Origin: Oscillospiraceae bacterium
Lineage (GTDB): Bacteria; Bacillota; Clostridia; Oscillospirales; Ruminococcaceae
Direction of reading: 5' to 3'
Length of the DNA: 64,000 bases
Assembly (NCBI GenBank): GCA_017550285.1
Contig: JAFZPP010000025.1
Coordinates: forward strand, 62,001-126,000
Under the pieces are notes generated by a model, which was not told the DNA's origin, did no database searches, and was given only the letters and a program-made list of their open reading frames with translations. Positions 11,365-21,310 of this stretch are shown one piece after another (position 1 is the first letter of the stretch; each line of letters begins with the position of its first letter). The position numbers were made by a program, and so were the translations under genes.

Positions 11365-11503
11365 AGCGGGCAGCCCCCGCCTCCATTGATCTAAAGGCGG
11401 GCAGCGCCCGCTTGTATTGATCTAAAGCTCTCCGGATACGAACCGTGAAAGAATAATAAATACTCCCAGCTTGCTTTTTGCTGTGTAATATGCTATAATA
11501 GAA
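11365..11503 (+). repeat. Dispersed promoter-bearing repeat, copy A (upstream of the subtilase)
   Basis: Contains GCGGGCAGC(G/C)CCCGC palindromes twice, each followed by ATTGATCTAAAG, then about 60 bp and a terminal AGCTTGCTTTTTGC...TATAAT block. The last part is a promoter: TTGCTT 11471-11476, 17-bp spacer, TATAAT 11494-11499, facing the subtilase. The same parts, in the same order, occur at 16494-16621 and, inverted, at 61955-62100. Not protein-coding: short frames across it (for example on the minus strand) only recur because the DNA recurs. Confidence 0.8.
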
Positions 11504-11625
11504 CAAACGTAAGGCGCAGCAAAATCGCCTGTGTGTACGGAGAGAAACGTGCCTTCCAGCGGACACCGGAGGGCATGTTTTTGTATAGATGCGGATGCAT
11601 CGGGAGAATGTGGAACGGGAAGGGA

Positions 11626-14600
11626 ATGATTCACTTGAATCGAAGGATGATTCGCAGCATTATGAGTCTGACGGCTGCTGCGGCGGTATTCTGCGCAGCA
11701 ATATTTATCTGCGGCGGACTGCAATGTGCGGCTGTACGGGAAATCTGTGCGCCGGCAGTGCAGATGCAGCAGATCAATGATGCCGCACCGGCAACTGTGA
11801 TTGTCCGTGTGGCAGGGGATGCATTGCTTGCACAGCCGGATGCTGCCGGCATGGGCGCGGATTATCTCCCGACATCTGCTGCCGCGGCGCAGTCTGCGTG
11901 CTGCAAAGCGGTACAGCAGCGGGTGCAGGAACAAATCCGCTGCTTTTATCCGGCACTGACAGTCGGCTACAGCTACAGCACACTGATCAACGGGTTCAGC
12001 TGCGAACTGCCCGCTGATCTGATTGACCGTGTCGCTGCACTGCCGGAGGTTCTCAGCGTGACTTCGGCGGATACCGTGCAGCTGCCGCAAATGGACAGGG
12101 CGGCGGCGCTCAGCGGTTTTCCGGCATTCTGTGCGGAGACCGGCTGTACCGGCGAGGGGCAGGTGATTGCGGTCATCGACTCGGAGCTGGATACCTCGCA
12201 TCCGATGTTCGGACCGCTTTCCGATGAGATTACGCCTGCGCTCGGATATGAAGATATTGCATCGGTCATTGAAAGCGGTGTCCTGCATATAGATGCGGAC
12301 CCTGACCGTGCCTATCTCAGCAGCAAGCTGCCTTTTGTCATGGATTACCGCGATGCAGACCGGTACGGCGGCGTACCGGACCCGAAAAGCTATCACGGCA
12401 CGCATGTCTGCGGTGTCGCATGCGGCAATGCCTATGAAACAGATGACGGCACAGTGCTTTCGGGCATCGCAAAGGATGCGCAGCTGCTGTTCTTTGCCTG
12501 CGGCAGCGGCAGAAGCATGAACACCGACGCAGCACTTGCAGCTCTGGAGGATGCCGTTGCACTGCATGCGGATGTGATTAACATGAGCTGGGGCGCGGAA
12601 TATGAGTATTACGGTGAAAATCCGTTCACTGCTGCCGTTGCCGCCGCAGACCGTGCCGGAATCATCGTCTGCAATTCCGCAGGCAATTCCGATAACGGCA
12701 CCGGCTCCGGCAGCCGCGCTGTTACACCGGATATGCCCGATACCGGAACAATCAGCGACAAGGCAGAAGCCGGCTCACCGATTCTGTTCGTCGCATCGGC
12801 GGATAATTCCGGTCAGGCGGAGGCAGGCGCATTTCTTTTTGCAGGACAGACGGTGATCTACCGTCCGACGATGAATTCCGACGGGATCATTTCGTTCCTG
12901 TCCGCTGAGCTTCCGGCAGGGGAATATGCCTATACAGACTGCGGAACCGGCACGGAGGATGATATGCGTGCAGGCGCGCCGCAGGGCAAGCTCGCGCTGA
13001 TTCGCCGGACGGCTTCCGTGACCTTTGCGGATGCCGCCGTGAATGCAAAGCGGTTCGGTGCGGTCGGCGTGATTGTCATTGACAGGGATTATCCGGACGG
13101 CTTGCAGTATGCGCGCAGTGATGCACCGCTGAAGCTCGCTGTCATCACGCATGACGAGGGACAGATGCTGCTGGATGCGGAGGATCAGACGGTCACATTC
13201 ACCGGCGAAACAATGATGATCGAATATCCGACTGCGGTCAGTTCGTTTACGTCATGGGGCGTCAAGCATTCGCTCGATCTGCGTCCGGATATCATGGGCG
13301 TCGGCGGGCGTGTGCGGTCTGCGGCATATGACGGTTCGGATGCGGTTCGCTCGGGAACATCCGTTGCTTCGCCGTATGTTGCAGGATGTGCGGCGGTGCT
13401 GCGCGAATATCTGGAACAGCAGGGGACTGCGCTTTCCGGTACGGAGCTGACTTCATATCTGCGCACTCTGCTGATGAACACCGCGATTCCGTATGAGGAG
13501 GACGGCTTGCTTGTCACGCCCAGACGGCAGGGTGCCGGACTGGTCTCGCCGGCACGTGCGCTTGCGGCGAAGGTGCTGATGACGGCGCCGGACGGCACTG
13601 CGAAAATCAATCTGTATGATAAACTTGAAAGCAGCATTTCCTTTGACCTGACGCTGACGAATATCAGTGATGAGGATGTGACCTTTGCGGATGCTGCGCT
13701 GCGGCTGACAACGGACGGCACGCGCTATGACAGTACGCGCGGCTGCGAGGTGCTCAGCGGACAGCAGGCGCTGGACTGTACAACGGATTTCAGCGGTCCG
13801 GTGACGGTTGCGGCAGGGGCGTCGGAGACCGTGACCGTGCAGGTCGAGCTGAGCCCGTGGCAGTATGCGGCATTGTCGCGGCAGTTCCGGAATGGCTTTT
13901 TTGCCGAGGGATTTCTGCTGCTGTCCGGTGCGGAAAACAGCGCGGATATTTCCATTCCGCTGCTGGGCTTCTGCGGCGACTGGGCGCAGGTACCGATTGC
14001 CGATCCGGATAAGGTCATGGCAGCGACGGTCTTCGGCGAGAGCTATGCAATCGACGGCATGCCGATGATCGAGCGCGAATGCCTGCTGTGTGATATCCGC
14101 AGCCGTGTGCCGGATTCTGTCCAGTGGTATGAGCGGGTGAATCTGGCAAAATATGCCGCGGAGGATGAATGCCGTCTGCTCGAATACGGCAGAAACGAGG
14201 CATGGATTTCGCCGAATCATGACGGCATCGCGGATGAACTGTACGGCATGCGACTGATTCCCTGCCGCAGTGCACGGGCGGAGCTTTCGATGCTGGATGC
14301 GGACGGAACCTGTGTCTATGCGGAACAGAATCTCCGGTTCCGTGAGCTGATCGAGCTGAACTGTGACCAGTTCGCGCTGCCCGAGGGCGATTATACCCTG
14401 ACGGCAAAGGCGTATATTGACTATACGGGTGCTGCGGAAAGGCCGCAGATATTTCAGACGAAGCTCCATGTGGACAAAACGGCGCCGTCAGCGGACGTCA
14501 GCTATGCGCTCCGGAACGGAAGGCAGATTCTGACTGTCACCGTCTCGGATGACCGCCGCTTGCAGGGCATTGTGATTACCGGAAAGGGCAGCGGCAGTCT

Positions 14601-16512
14601 GCTGACATCCGGTGATGTGATTCACGGGCAGGCAGGCGACAGTGAACCGTACTGGACATACGGCGGAAATCAGTACGGCGGATATTATCCGTGGTATGCA
14701 GGCGATGCTGCGGCACAGGCAGAGAAGCTGCCTGCCGTTCTGCGGCAGCTTGCAGGCTTTTCGCAGAATGCGGATGACAGCATCAATTTCAAGGAGTATA
14801 TTTTCTGCGGGGATACCGGTGATGCGCCGTTCACCTTTGAATATGACGTCACCGACTTGCAGGATTATTCATTCACGGTGCTCGATTATGCGTATAATTA
14901 TACGGAGATCGGTCCGACAGACGATGCAGCGGAGAATCTCCTGCGGCATGCCGGCTGGTGGCTGGACGCGCGCCGCGGTGTCTGCAAAATTGATGACGGT
15001 TCGCTGCGTTTTCGGGATTTCTTTGACGGCAGCGATGTATTTTATATTTGCATGGCAAAGTATAACCGTCTGACGCTCTATGACACGAGCCTGCATTTGC
15101 AGAAATATCTGCTTGTCAAGCAAATATCGGACATCGAATATATACTGACCGACATGGAGACCGGTGAGGCGCTGGACCTGGTTATGACGGTTGATGCAGA
15201 GCGCTATGCGCAGCGTGCGTTTTATTCGGTTCAACAGCTGAAGAAAGCAGCCGCTGCCGATTCCGCTGCGCGTCACGGCAGACCGGTGCAGCGCACGGAG
15301 CTGATCTATATGGACAGTCCGGATTCAGTCGGACTGCGGGTTTATTTCGAGCCGGATGAAGACGGCACGCAGATTTGCGACGAGTATCAGAATCTCAGCC
15401 TGTTGAACGGCAGCGGTATTCTGTTTACACACCGGCTGTCTTCGGACGGGATGATATTCGGGGATGATCAGTATGCGCCGCAGCAGATCAGCCTGTTTGC
15501 CAAAATGCTGACAAAAATTCCTGCCGGACTGTATTATGCAAAGGAATATGCCTGCGCCTTCCTGTTTTACAATGACGGCGCGAGCGGAATGATTCTGTAC
15601 AGCAGTATGATGAATAATCCGCTCGGCATCGGCAGCGATACGCCGTTTGCATATACGATTGCGCGCGACAGCAGCATTACGTTCTGCATCAACGGCAGAA
15701 TGCTGCACGGCACATTGCTTTCCGACGGCGAATCCGGCGGAATCCGCATCAATACGGATTCATCGGAGCATCTCAAGGACAGCGATGCCTACGGCGGAAT
15801 CGTACTGGAGCCGGTGACAACCGATCCGGCTGAAATGGCTTCGCTCCGTCCGACCGAGGAGCTGCTTGCACTCGCAGAAACCTATGCTATGGCTGTGACC
15901 GGTAAGGCGCCGTGCGCGATCTGTTTTGACGGTTACTGTCCTGATTACCACATGTCGGATACTTACGGTTCGGATGCATTCGGTTACCGCTGTTTGATTT
16001 CCTTTGATTACGGCTGGGATTCCTTTTTCCTTGCGATTGATCCGCTGACGCTCAAGGGCAGAGATGATGCTGAAAATGAGATTGATCTGCTGAAACCGCC
16101 GGTACTTTCAGAGGGTGCCTATACGCCGGAGGCGCTTGCGCGTATGGCAGTGCAGGAATATACCGACCGCATGGGCGTCACGCCGGACGAATATTTTACA
16201 TGGATGCGGACGGATAACAGCGTGGAGCTGGTGCTGCGGACATATGATCATTCGGAGCTGGATGCTTATACGATTGATGCGCAGACCGGCGAGGGCACGC
16301 ACGGCTTCGGCGAGACAATCAACCTTCCGGAAACCGGCAGACTGCATCCTGCGGAGCGGATTGCTGAGCTGCTTGCCGGATTGCTGCTTGCTGCCGGCGT
16401 ACTCTGCATCGGCAGGGTTCGCAGACGGAGAAACGCATCCGCATCACATGTTTTTGATGATTTTCCTAAAAATTCTGAAAAAAATCGCATTTTACATCAT
16501 AATATGTTATAA
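11626..16512 (+). CDS. Sortase-anchored S8 subtilisin-like protease (lactocepin/C5a-peptidase-like)
   Basis: 1628 residues from ATG 11626. A signal peptide follows (RRMIRSIMSLTAAAAVFCAA). The catalytic triad is intact: Asp185 in IAVIDSELDTSHP, His257 in YHGTHVCG, Ser579 in GTSVASPYVAG. A PA-type insert (about 440-500, GKLALIRRTASVTFADAAV) sits between His and Ser, as in cell-envelope proteinases; beta-sandwich domains follow. The C-terminus has LPETG (1567-1571), a hydrophobic helix and RVRRRR, a sortase signal, though the tail after RRRR is longer than usual. The final codons lie inside dispersed repeat copy B. Likely role: wall-bound extracellular proteolysis. Transcription probably starts in repeat copy A. 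Confidence 0.9.
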   Translation: MIHLNRRMIRSIMSLTAAAAVFCAAIFICGGLQCAAVREICAPAVQMQQINDAAPATVIVRVAGDALLAQPDAAGMGADYLPTSAAAAQSACCKAVQQRVQEQIRCFYPALTVGYSYSTLINGFSCELPADLIDRVAALPEVLSVTSADTVQLPQMDRAAALSGFPAFCAETGCTGEGQVIAVIDSELDTSHPMFGPLSDEITPALGYEDIASVIESGVLHIDADPDRAYLSSKLPFVMDYRDADRYGGVPDPKSYHGTHVCGVACGNAYETDDGTVLSGIAKDAQLLFFACGSGRSMNTDAALAALEDAVALHADVINMSWGAEYEYYGENPFTAAVAAADRAGIIVCNSAGNSDNGTGSGSRAVTPDMPDTGTISDKAEAGSPILFVASADNSGQAEAGAFLFAGQTVIYRPTMNSDGIISFLSAELPAGEYAYTDCGTGTEDDMRAGAPQGKLALIRRTASVTFADAAVNAKRFGAVGVIVIDRDYPDGLQYARSDAPLKLAVITHDEGQMLLDAEDQTVTFTGETMMIEYPTAVSSFTSWGVKHSLDLRPDIMGVGGRVRSAAYDGSDAVRSGTSVASPYVAGCAAVLREYLEQQGTALSGTELTSYLRTLLMNTAIPYEEDGLLVTPRRQGAGLVSPARALAAKVLMTAPDGTAKINLYDKLESSISFDLTLTNISDEDVTFADAALRLTTDGTRYDSTRGCEVLSGQQALDCTTDFSGPVTVAAGASETVTVQVELSPWQYAALSRQFRNGFFAEGFLLLSGAENSADISIPLLGFCGDWAQVPIADPDKVMAATVFGESYAIDGMPMIERECLLCDIRSRVPDSVQWYERVNLAKYAAEDECRLLEYGRNEAWISPNHDGIADELYGMRLIPCRSARAELSMLDADGTCVYAEQNLRFRELIELNCDQFALPEGDYTLTAKAYIDYTGAAERPQIFQTKLHVDKTAPSADVSYALRNGRQILTVTVSDDRRLQGIVITGKGSGSLLTSGDVIHGQAGDSEPYWTYGGNQYGGYYPWYAGDAAAQAEKLPAVLRQLAGFSQNADDSINFKEYIFCGDTGDAPFTFEYDVTDLQDYSFTVLDYAYNYTEIGPTDDAAENLLRHAGWWLDARRGVCKIDDGSLRFRDFFDGSDVFYICMAKYNRLTLYDTSLHLQKYLLVKQISDIEYILTDMETGEALDLVMTVDAERYAQRAFYSVQQLKKAAAADSAARHGRPVQRTELIYMDSPDSVGLRVYFEPDEDGTQICDEYQNLSLLNGSGILFTHRLSSDGMIFGDDQYAPQQISLFAKMLTKIPAGLYYAKEYACAFLFYNDGASGMILYSSMMNNPLGIGSDTPFAYTIARDSSITFCINGRMLHGTLLSDGESGGIRINTDSSEHLKDSDAYGGIVLEPVTTDPAEMASLRPTEELLALAETYAMAVTGKAPCAICFDGYCPDYHMSDTYGSDAFGYRCLISFDYGWDSFFLAIDPLTLKGRDDAENEIDLLKPPVLSEGAYTPEALARMAVQEYTDRMGVTPDEYFTWMRTDNSVELVLRTYDHSELDAYTIDAQTGEGTHGFGETINLPETGRLHPAERIAELLAGLLLAAGVLCIGRVRRRRNASASHVFDDFPKNSEKNRILHHNML

Positions 16513-16621
16513 GCGGGCAGCGCCCGCAGGTATTGATCTAAAGTTCTACGGCAGGTTATTGGATTTATAAAACATCCTGCTCTCAACTTGCTTTTTGTGT
16601 GATAATGTGTTATAATAGATA
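16494..16621 (+). repeat. Dispersed promoter-bearing repeat, copy B (upstream of the diguanylate cyclase)
   Basis: ATAATATGTTATAAGCGGGC start, GCGGGCAGCGCCCGC palindrome, ATTGATCTAAAG, about 55 bp, then the promoter block: TTGCTT 16588-16593, 17-bp spacer, TATAAT 16611-16616. The subtilase stop codon lies in the first bases of the repeat. The predicted start of transcription is about 68 bases before the GGDEF gene. Confidence 0.8.
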
Positions 16622-16690
16622 TAATATTATCGTATTTTACATAGAAACACCGTTCGAGATAAGATATTTTCTTCTGAAAGGGCGTGGCAT

Positions 16691-18199
16691 ATGAGACTAG
16701 TCTTTTCGGTTTTATACCTGATCCTGATTGCCGTATTGATTCTTTGTGCGGTTCTGGCGCGCTTTTCGGACAAACCTTCCCGCAATGCAGTTGCATTTCT
16801 CGAGGCTGCGCTGATTCCGCCTGTGCTCGGCAATCTTCTGATCGTCAGTACCGGCACGCGCTCGGTCGCGCTGTTCGGCTGCTATTTCTATTATCTCGGC
16901 ATGGATCTTGTCATGGGAGCACTGGTGCGCTTTACGGATGTCTATTGCCGCAAGAAGCAGGAGCACACCGTCGCGCCGCTCATTTCCTACACGGCGCTGA
17001 TGCTCGACGCCTTGCAGATGATGCTGAATCCGATTACGGGACACGCATTCACGATCTCCGCCATCGAGTTCGAGGGGATGCCGTATTACAAGATGATTCC
17101 GTATTTCGGACAGACGCTGCACCGCATCGTTGACTATACGGTATTTTTCAGTGTCATCGTTATTTTTGTGATTATGACCGTCCGGTCACCGAAGATCTAC
17201 CGTGAGCGTTATTTCGTCATTCTGGCGACGATGGTCGGTGTCGGTCTGCTGCAAACCTACAATATTTTCTTCCAGTATGCGATTGACCGCTCGATGCTTG
17301 GATACGGAATCTTCGGCGTGGTTATTTTCTTCTTTGCGCTGCTTTACAGACCGCTCCGGCTGCTGGATCGTGTCCTCTCGAATATCGTTTCGGACCTATC
17401 CGATGCGTTTTATGTTTTCGATGCGAACGGGCACTGCATCTGGGCGAATGCTCAGGGCTGTAAGCTGGTGCATATCGAGGATAAGCGATACGATGAAATT
17501 GTCGGAAAACTCAGGGAGATGTTCGGCGATGCTTCCAATACGACGCAGATCAGCGCGAAACGGCAGGTCGGTGAGGGTGACAGCGCACGGTATTATGTGC
17601 TGGAGGAGCGCTATGTCAAGGACGCCAAGGGCTCCGTGGACGGCTCCTATCTGCGGGTGCAGGATGTCACCGCCGGTGAGCAGCAGATCGGTCAGATCAG
17701 GCAGGAGGCGTACCGCGATTCGCTGACCGGCGTCGGCAGCAAGGCTGCATATACGAAAAAGGTCGATCAGCTGATCAATCAGATCAAAAACGGCTTGCAG
17801 GATTTTGCCGTCGTCATGGTCGATATGAACAATCTGAAATATATCAACGATGATTTCGGACACGAGGCAGGTGATCTTTACATTAAGGGCTGCTGTCATT
17901 TGATCTGCGAAGCCTATAAGCATTCGCCGGTCTTTCGCATCGGCGGTGACGAGTTTGTTGTCATCCTGCAAGGACAGGATTTTGAAAACCGTGCCGTCAT
18001 TACGGAGGAGCTGCGTGCCGCCTTCGAGGAAGCCTTGACTGATGAAGAAAAAGACCCGTGGCTGCGGTATTCTGCGGCGGTCGGTCTTGCGGAATATTCG
18101 GCACGAGAGAATACCTACGATCTGGTATTCAAGCGCGCCGATCATGCGATGTATGCAGAAAAGAAGATGTTTAAGCAGGAGCACGGCAGCTATCGCTGA
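16691..18199 (+). CDS. Membrane diguanylate cyclase (7TM, PAS, GGDEF)
   Basis: 502 residues. The first about 225 residues form seven hydrophobic segments of the histidine-kinase N-terminal 7TM type; a PAS-like domain follows (about 235-330, SDAFYVFDANGHCIWAN); residues about 340-500 are a GGDEF domain with an intact GGDEF motif at 418-422 (FRIGGDEFV). It should convert two GTP to c-di-GMP at the membrane in response to an unknown signal. An AAAGGG ribosome site precedes the ATG. An HD-GYP protein at 60.6-61.9 kb could supply the opposing activity and uses the same repeat-borne promoter. Confidence 0.9.
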   Translation: MRLVFSVLYLILIAVLILCAVLARFSDKPSRNAVAFLEAALIPPVLGNLLIVSTGTRSVALFGCYFYYLGMDLVMGALVRFTDVYCRKKQEHTVAPLISYTALMLDALQMMLNPITGHAFTISAIEFEGMPYYKMIPYFGQTLHRIVDYTVFFSVIVIFVIMTVRSPKIYRERYFVILATMVGVGLLQTYNIFFQYAIDRSMLGYGIFGVVIFFFALLYRPLRLLDRVLSNIVSDLSDAFYVFDANGHCIWANAQGCKLVHIEDKRYDEIVGKLREMFGDASNTTQISAKRQVGEGDSARYYVLEERYVKDAKGSVDGSYLRVQDVTAGEQQIGQIRQEAYRDSLTGVGSKAAYTKKVDQLINQIKNGLQDFAVVMVDMNNLKYINDDFGHEAGDLYIKGCCHLICEAYKHSPVFRIGGDEFVVILQGQDFENRAVITEELRAAFEEALTDEEKDPWLRYSAAVGLAEYSARENTYDLVFKRADHAMYAEKKMFKQEHGSYR

Positions 18200-18222
18200 G
18201 CTGCGGCAATCAACCGAATCAA

Positions 18223-18262
18223 AAAACAGACCGCTGTCCGGAAAAACAGCGGTCTGTTTTTA
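18223..18262. terminator. Bidirectional terminator between convergent genes
   Basis: AACAGACCGCTGT pairs with ACAGCGGTCTGTT, with A-rich and T-rich flanks on both sides, so it can end both the GGDEF gene (+) and the zinc-ribbon gene (-). Confidence 0.88.
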
Positions 18263-18286
18263 TGGAAAAAAGTGAAATAAAACGGA

Positions 18287-19585
18287 TTATCTATGGCTGG
18301 AAGGCGGCTTCTGCGGACCGGCGGACGGACCGTTCGTCGGATGCTGCGGGGGACCGCCGGCAGGGCGCTGCTCCTTCGGCTTGCGTTCCGTGCGGAGGAA
18401 GTGATCCTGACAGTATACAAGATGCACCTGCTTGTCCATGTAATCATTCGCCTGCGATGCATTGTGTACCGGCTTCATGCTGCCCTTGCCTGCAAAGAAG
18501 ACAATCAATGCAACAATCAGCGCTGCAATCAGTGCCGCCGGAATTGACTTCATCAGCAGATAGAGAATCACACCGGCTGCCACAGCACCGATTCCGGTGA
18601 TGATGCCGAGCTTGGTGTAATCGACCGGCAGATCACCGGTGAATTTACCGGTCTGACCGTTCATTGCAAAGCTGAACTGATTGCCGTTCCAGTTTGTCGT
18701 CAGATACCAGATCGGCAGCATTGCATACTTTTTCTTCGTATAATTGACCACGTAATTGCCGCGCTTCTCGTGTACTTCGTTGTGCTTGACGGTTGCCTGT
18801 GTTTTCTGCTTTGCGGTCGAAATGACGCGCTTTTCGGCACGTTCCAGATCATCGTCGCCCTTTACGTCGAATTTTTCTGCGAGAAATCCGGGCAGATACA
18901 TCATATTGAATTCCTTGAGCTCGTCAAATTTGAACGGCTCGACGGAATCCATGATTGCATCGGGCATCCGCTTGGAGGCATCCGCAGGAACATTCTCAAA
19001 GGTGATCGTACCGCGGCGCTCTGCACGGTAGATGCGGCGGATTGTTTCCGTCGGGGTTTCTTCCTTGTCGGCGGCTTCAAATTCCGCGTCGATTGTGACA
19101 GCGCCGTCATAGAGCCAGAAGGGGACATACACGCCCTGAATCTCCTCGACCTGATTGCCCTCCAGAAACGCCTTCGGCAGGAAAAACTTTTTCTGGTAGT
19201 ACTCTTTGTATTTTTCCATTGCCTGCTGCTTGTTGAAGGCGAACGGAATCAGGAAATCCGGCTTTGCCGCACCGGTAAACTGTGCCTCCATAATGGTCGT
19301 ATTGCCGCAGTACGGACAGCGCGATGCACCGGTATTTTCGTCGGTGAGGATTTCAGCGCCGCAGGTTTTGCAGGAATAAGCCTTCATGTCCTGTGCATCG
19401 CTGCCCCAGTCGCTTCCGGATTGCTTTGCCTCGTCCTGCGCCTGCTGCTCATGGAAGAATGCCGCACATTCCTCCTGCGAAAACGCGGAGCCGCAGAATA
19501 TGCATTTCAGCTTGCCGGCGTTCGGGTCGAATTCCATGGTGCCGCCGCAGTTCGGGCAGCACATTTGTGTAGAGTCTGCTCCCAT
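18287..19585 (-). CDS. Zinc-ribbon membrane protein (TFIIB-type zinc ribbon family)
   Basis: 432 residues from the ATG at 19585, chosen because AAGGAG lies 8 bases upstream; the GTG three codons earlier sits on the ribosome site. Two zinc ribbons at the N-terminus (CPNCGG...CIFCGS about 10-35; CKTCGA...CPYCGN about 72-100), a central soluble domain with FLIPFAF and VYVPFWLYD motifs, and two hydrophobic helices near 340-385, followed by a Pro-rich tail. Third gene of a minus-strand operon with a lipoprotein and another zinc-ribbon protein. Function unknown; such proteins recur in Firmicutes as conserved hypotheticals. Confidence 0.8.
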   Translation of the reverse strand: MGADSTQMCCPNCGGTMEFDPNAGKLKCIFCGSAFSQEECAAFFHEQQAQDEAKQSGSDWGSDAQDMKAYSCKTCGAEILTDENTGASRCPYCGNTTIMEAQFTGAAKPDFLIPFAFNKQQAMEKYKEYYQKKFFLPKAFLEGNQVEEIQGVYVPFWLYDGAVTIDAEFEAADKEETPTETIRRIYRAERRGTITFENVPADASKRMPDAIMDSVEPFKFDELKEFNMMYLPGFLAEKFDVKGDDDLERAEKRVISTAKQKTQATVKHNEVHEKRGNYVVNYTKKKYAMLPIWYLTTNWNGNQFSFAMNGQTGKFTGDLPVDYTKLGIITGIGAVAAGVILYLLMKSIPAALIAALIVALIVFFAGKGSMKPVHNASQANDYMDKQVHLVYCQDHFLRTERKPKEQRPAGGPPQHPTNGPSAGPQKPPSSHR

Positions 19586-19715
19586 TGTGTACACTCCTTC
19601 CGGTTTTTGCTGCGGACACTGTAAAACGGCAGTTACCGCAGTGATTTGAATTGTTCAGTTTGTTTTACTGTAGATGAGAAATCCTCTGTTTTACCGCAGA
19701 TGCGCGGTTCAACAG

Positions 19716-20339
19716 TCAGTCCCACTTAATCTCCGATGCATTGATAAAATCAACGATCAGCGTATCATAGAGCTCAGCAGTCGCATCAAAATCCTTGAAG
19801 AGCTGTTTTGCCTCTTTCTCGGTGACATCATTCGGGCTGACCTTCAGCATAATGCACTGATCGGTCGAAATGTTGATTACATAATCTGCGGTGCCGTTCT
19901 GGAAGATTTCGACGTCAACGGCATGCCCCGATACGCCGAACATATATGCATTTTCGTGCTCGTTCTGATACTGGATATAGGACGCCGGTACCGTGCCGGA
20001 TTCGAGGATTGTATAGGTTTTGCCGTCGATCTCACCGGTGACCGCCTGAATCCGCATGACGCCGTTTGTTTCCGTCCAGCTGACCTTTGTTTTTGTGCCG
20101 TTCAGCGTGATTTCATCCGGAACGATCAGCAGTTCTTCATCTGTGATGAGCTTGCCGTCGTTTGTCTCCTTGCCGCGCTTATGCTTGACCTTTTCGGTTT
20201 CCGTGCTGCTTTCCGCGGTGCTTTCGGCAGCGGATTCCGTGCCGGATGTACCGGAAGAACCGGTATTTCCGCAGGCAGTCATCCCTGCGGTCAGTGTCAG
20301 CGCAAGCAATACGGCGCAGAGCACTCTTTTATGGTTCAT
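19716..20339 (-). CDS. Lipoprotein of unknown function
   Basis: 207 residues from the second of two closely spaced ATGs (20339), which lies 7 bases after GGAGG. Signal peptide ends in a lipobox-like GMTAC with Cys23 as lipidation site; a Ser/Thr/Glu-rich spacer (about 25-55) leads to a globular beta-rich domain. Middle gene of the zinc-ribbon operon, which suggests a shared envelope role. No family was recognised. Confidence 0.8.
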   Translation of the reverse strand: MNHKRVLCAVLLALTLTAGMTACGNTGSSGTSGTESAAESTAESSTETEKVKHKRGKETNDGKLITDEELLIVPDEITLNGTKTKVSWTETNGVMRIQAVTGEIDGKTYTILESGTVPASYIQYQNEHENAYMFGVSGHAVDVEIFQNGTADYVINISTDQCIMLKVSPNDVTEKEAKQLFKDFDATAELYDTLIVDFINASEIKWD

Positions 20340-20358
20340 TCTCATTCCTCCAAAGCCT

Positions 20359-21060
20359 TCACGGCTGCACCGGCATCGGCGTGCCGCATTCCGGACAGAA
20401 TTTTCCGGTCAGATCACGCGCAGAGCAATTCGGACAGTCCCATACGCCGGATGCAGATTCCTGTGTAGGTGCGGGAGCTGGCGCAGGTGCCGGACTGCCG
20501 CACTCCGGACAGAATTTCGCAGTCAGACCCGTTTTGCCGCAGGAGCATGTCCATGTCGCATCGTCATCGGCAACCGGCTGCGGCGCAGGATTCACCGGCT
20601 CCTGCACTGCCGGATTGACGGGGATTTCGCCGATGCCCATAAATCCTGCCATGCTGTTTGTCGGATCGGCAAACTGTCCAAGCGGCGCTGTTGTGCAGGC
20701 GACCGCACCCATCATCTGACCGCCTTCAAACTGCGAACGCAGCATGTCCTGATACTGCAAAGTCTCCTGCCATGCATTGCAGACCAGCTCCGTGAGTTTT
20801 TCGATCGGTGCATAGAGGCGTCTGCCGTCATCGAGCACGACCGTGCTGTGATAGGGCGGCGAATCCGGAACCTGCATGTCATCGACGAGATTTGCAATAT
20901 CCTCGATCAGCGTTTCTGCAAAGATTTCCTCCATGATGAGCGATTTGGAATCGCCCTCCGCCATACGCTTGATCGTGTGCGGTTCGACGATGTACTGCGC
21001 TGCGGGCAGTGTTTCGGTTGCTTCTGTTTTCAGGATTACGAGTTTGATCTGATCTTTCAT
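20359..21060 (-). CDS. Protein with two C-terminal zinc ribbons
   Basis: 233 residues. The first about 115 residues are a helical/beta domain without recognised family (IVEPHTIKRMAEGD, LDDGRRLYAPIEKLTEL). The C-terminus has two zinc ribbons joined by a Pro/Ala linker: CSCGKTGLTAKFCPECGSP and CPNCSARDLTGKFCPECGTP. First gene of the operon that continues with the lipoprotein and the zinc-ribbon membrane protein; its promoter is at 21175-21203. Function unknown. Confidence 0.8.
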   Translation of the reverse strand: MKDQIKLVILKTEATETLPAAQYIVEPHTIKRMAEGDSKSLIMEEIFAETLIEDIANLVDDMQVPDSPPYHSTVVLDDGRRLYAPIEKLTELVCNAWQETLQYQDMLRSQFEGGQMMGAVACTTAPLGQFADPTNSMAGFMGIGEIPVNPAVQEPVNPAPQPVADDDATWTCSCGKTGLTAKFCPECGSPAPAPAPAPTQESASGVWDCPNCSARDLTGKFCPECGTPMPVQP

Positions 21061-21174
21061 TTGACATCCTCCGTATGATTATTCGGCAGTTTGCGTACCG
21101 GTTTCATATTTTGCTGTGCGGATTCCGCGATCCGGAATCATGTGTCAAAGCGAGATATATCTCCTCTGTTTACT

Positions 21175-21203
21175 ATTATAACACAATGCGGCAAAAAAAA
21201 CAA
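21175..21203 (-). promoter_or_regulatory. Promoter of the zinc-ribbon operon
   Basis: On the minus strand: TTGTTT, 17-bp spacer, TATAAT. It lies 115 bases upstream of the first gene; the leader contains a GATTCCG...CGGAATC hairpin (about 21121-21139). Confidence 0.7.
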
Positions 21204-21268
21204 TAGGATTCTGCATTTGTTGTGATTTTGCGGTTTGCAGCAGCGGTCCGCCTGTACTGCATCCGAAT

Positions 21269-21305
21269 AAAACGGGAGCTGACTTTGCGTCAGCTCCCGT
21301 TTTGC
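21269..21305. terminator. Perfect 15-bp bidirectional terminator
   Basis: AAAACGGGAGCTGAC, five-base loop, GTCAGCTCCCGTTTT. It ends the dockerin gene on the minus strand just after its stop at 21311. Confidence 0.85.
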
Positions 21306-21310
21306 AGCAG

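Noticed and set aside
16497-16796. Minus-strand frame sharing RRTLDQ..RALPAY with frames at 11363-11566 and 61896-62168
   Set aside because: The similarity comes from the shared dispersed DNA repeat read in one frame, not from a conserved protein; there are no ribosome sites.
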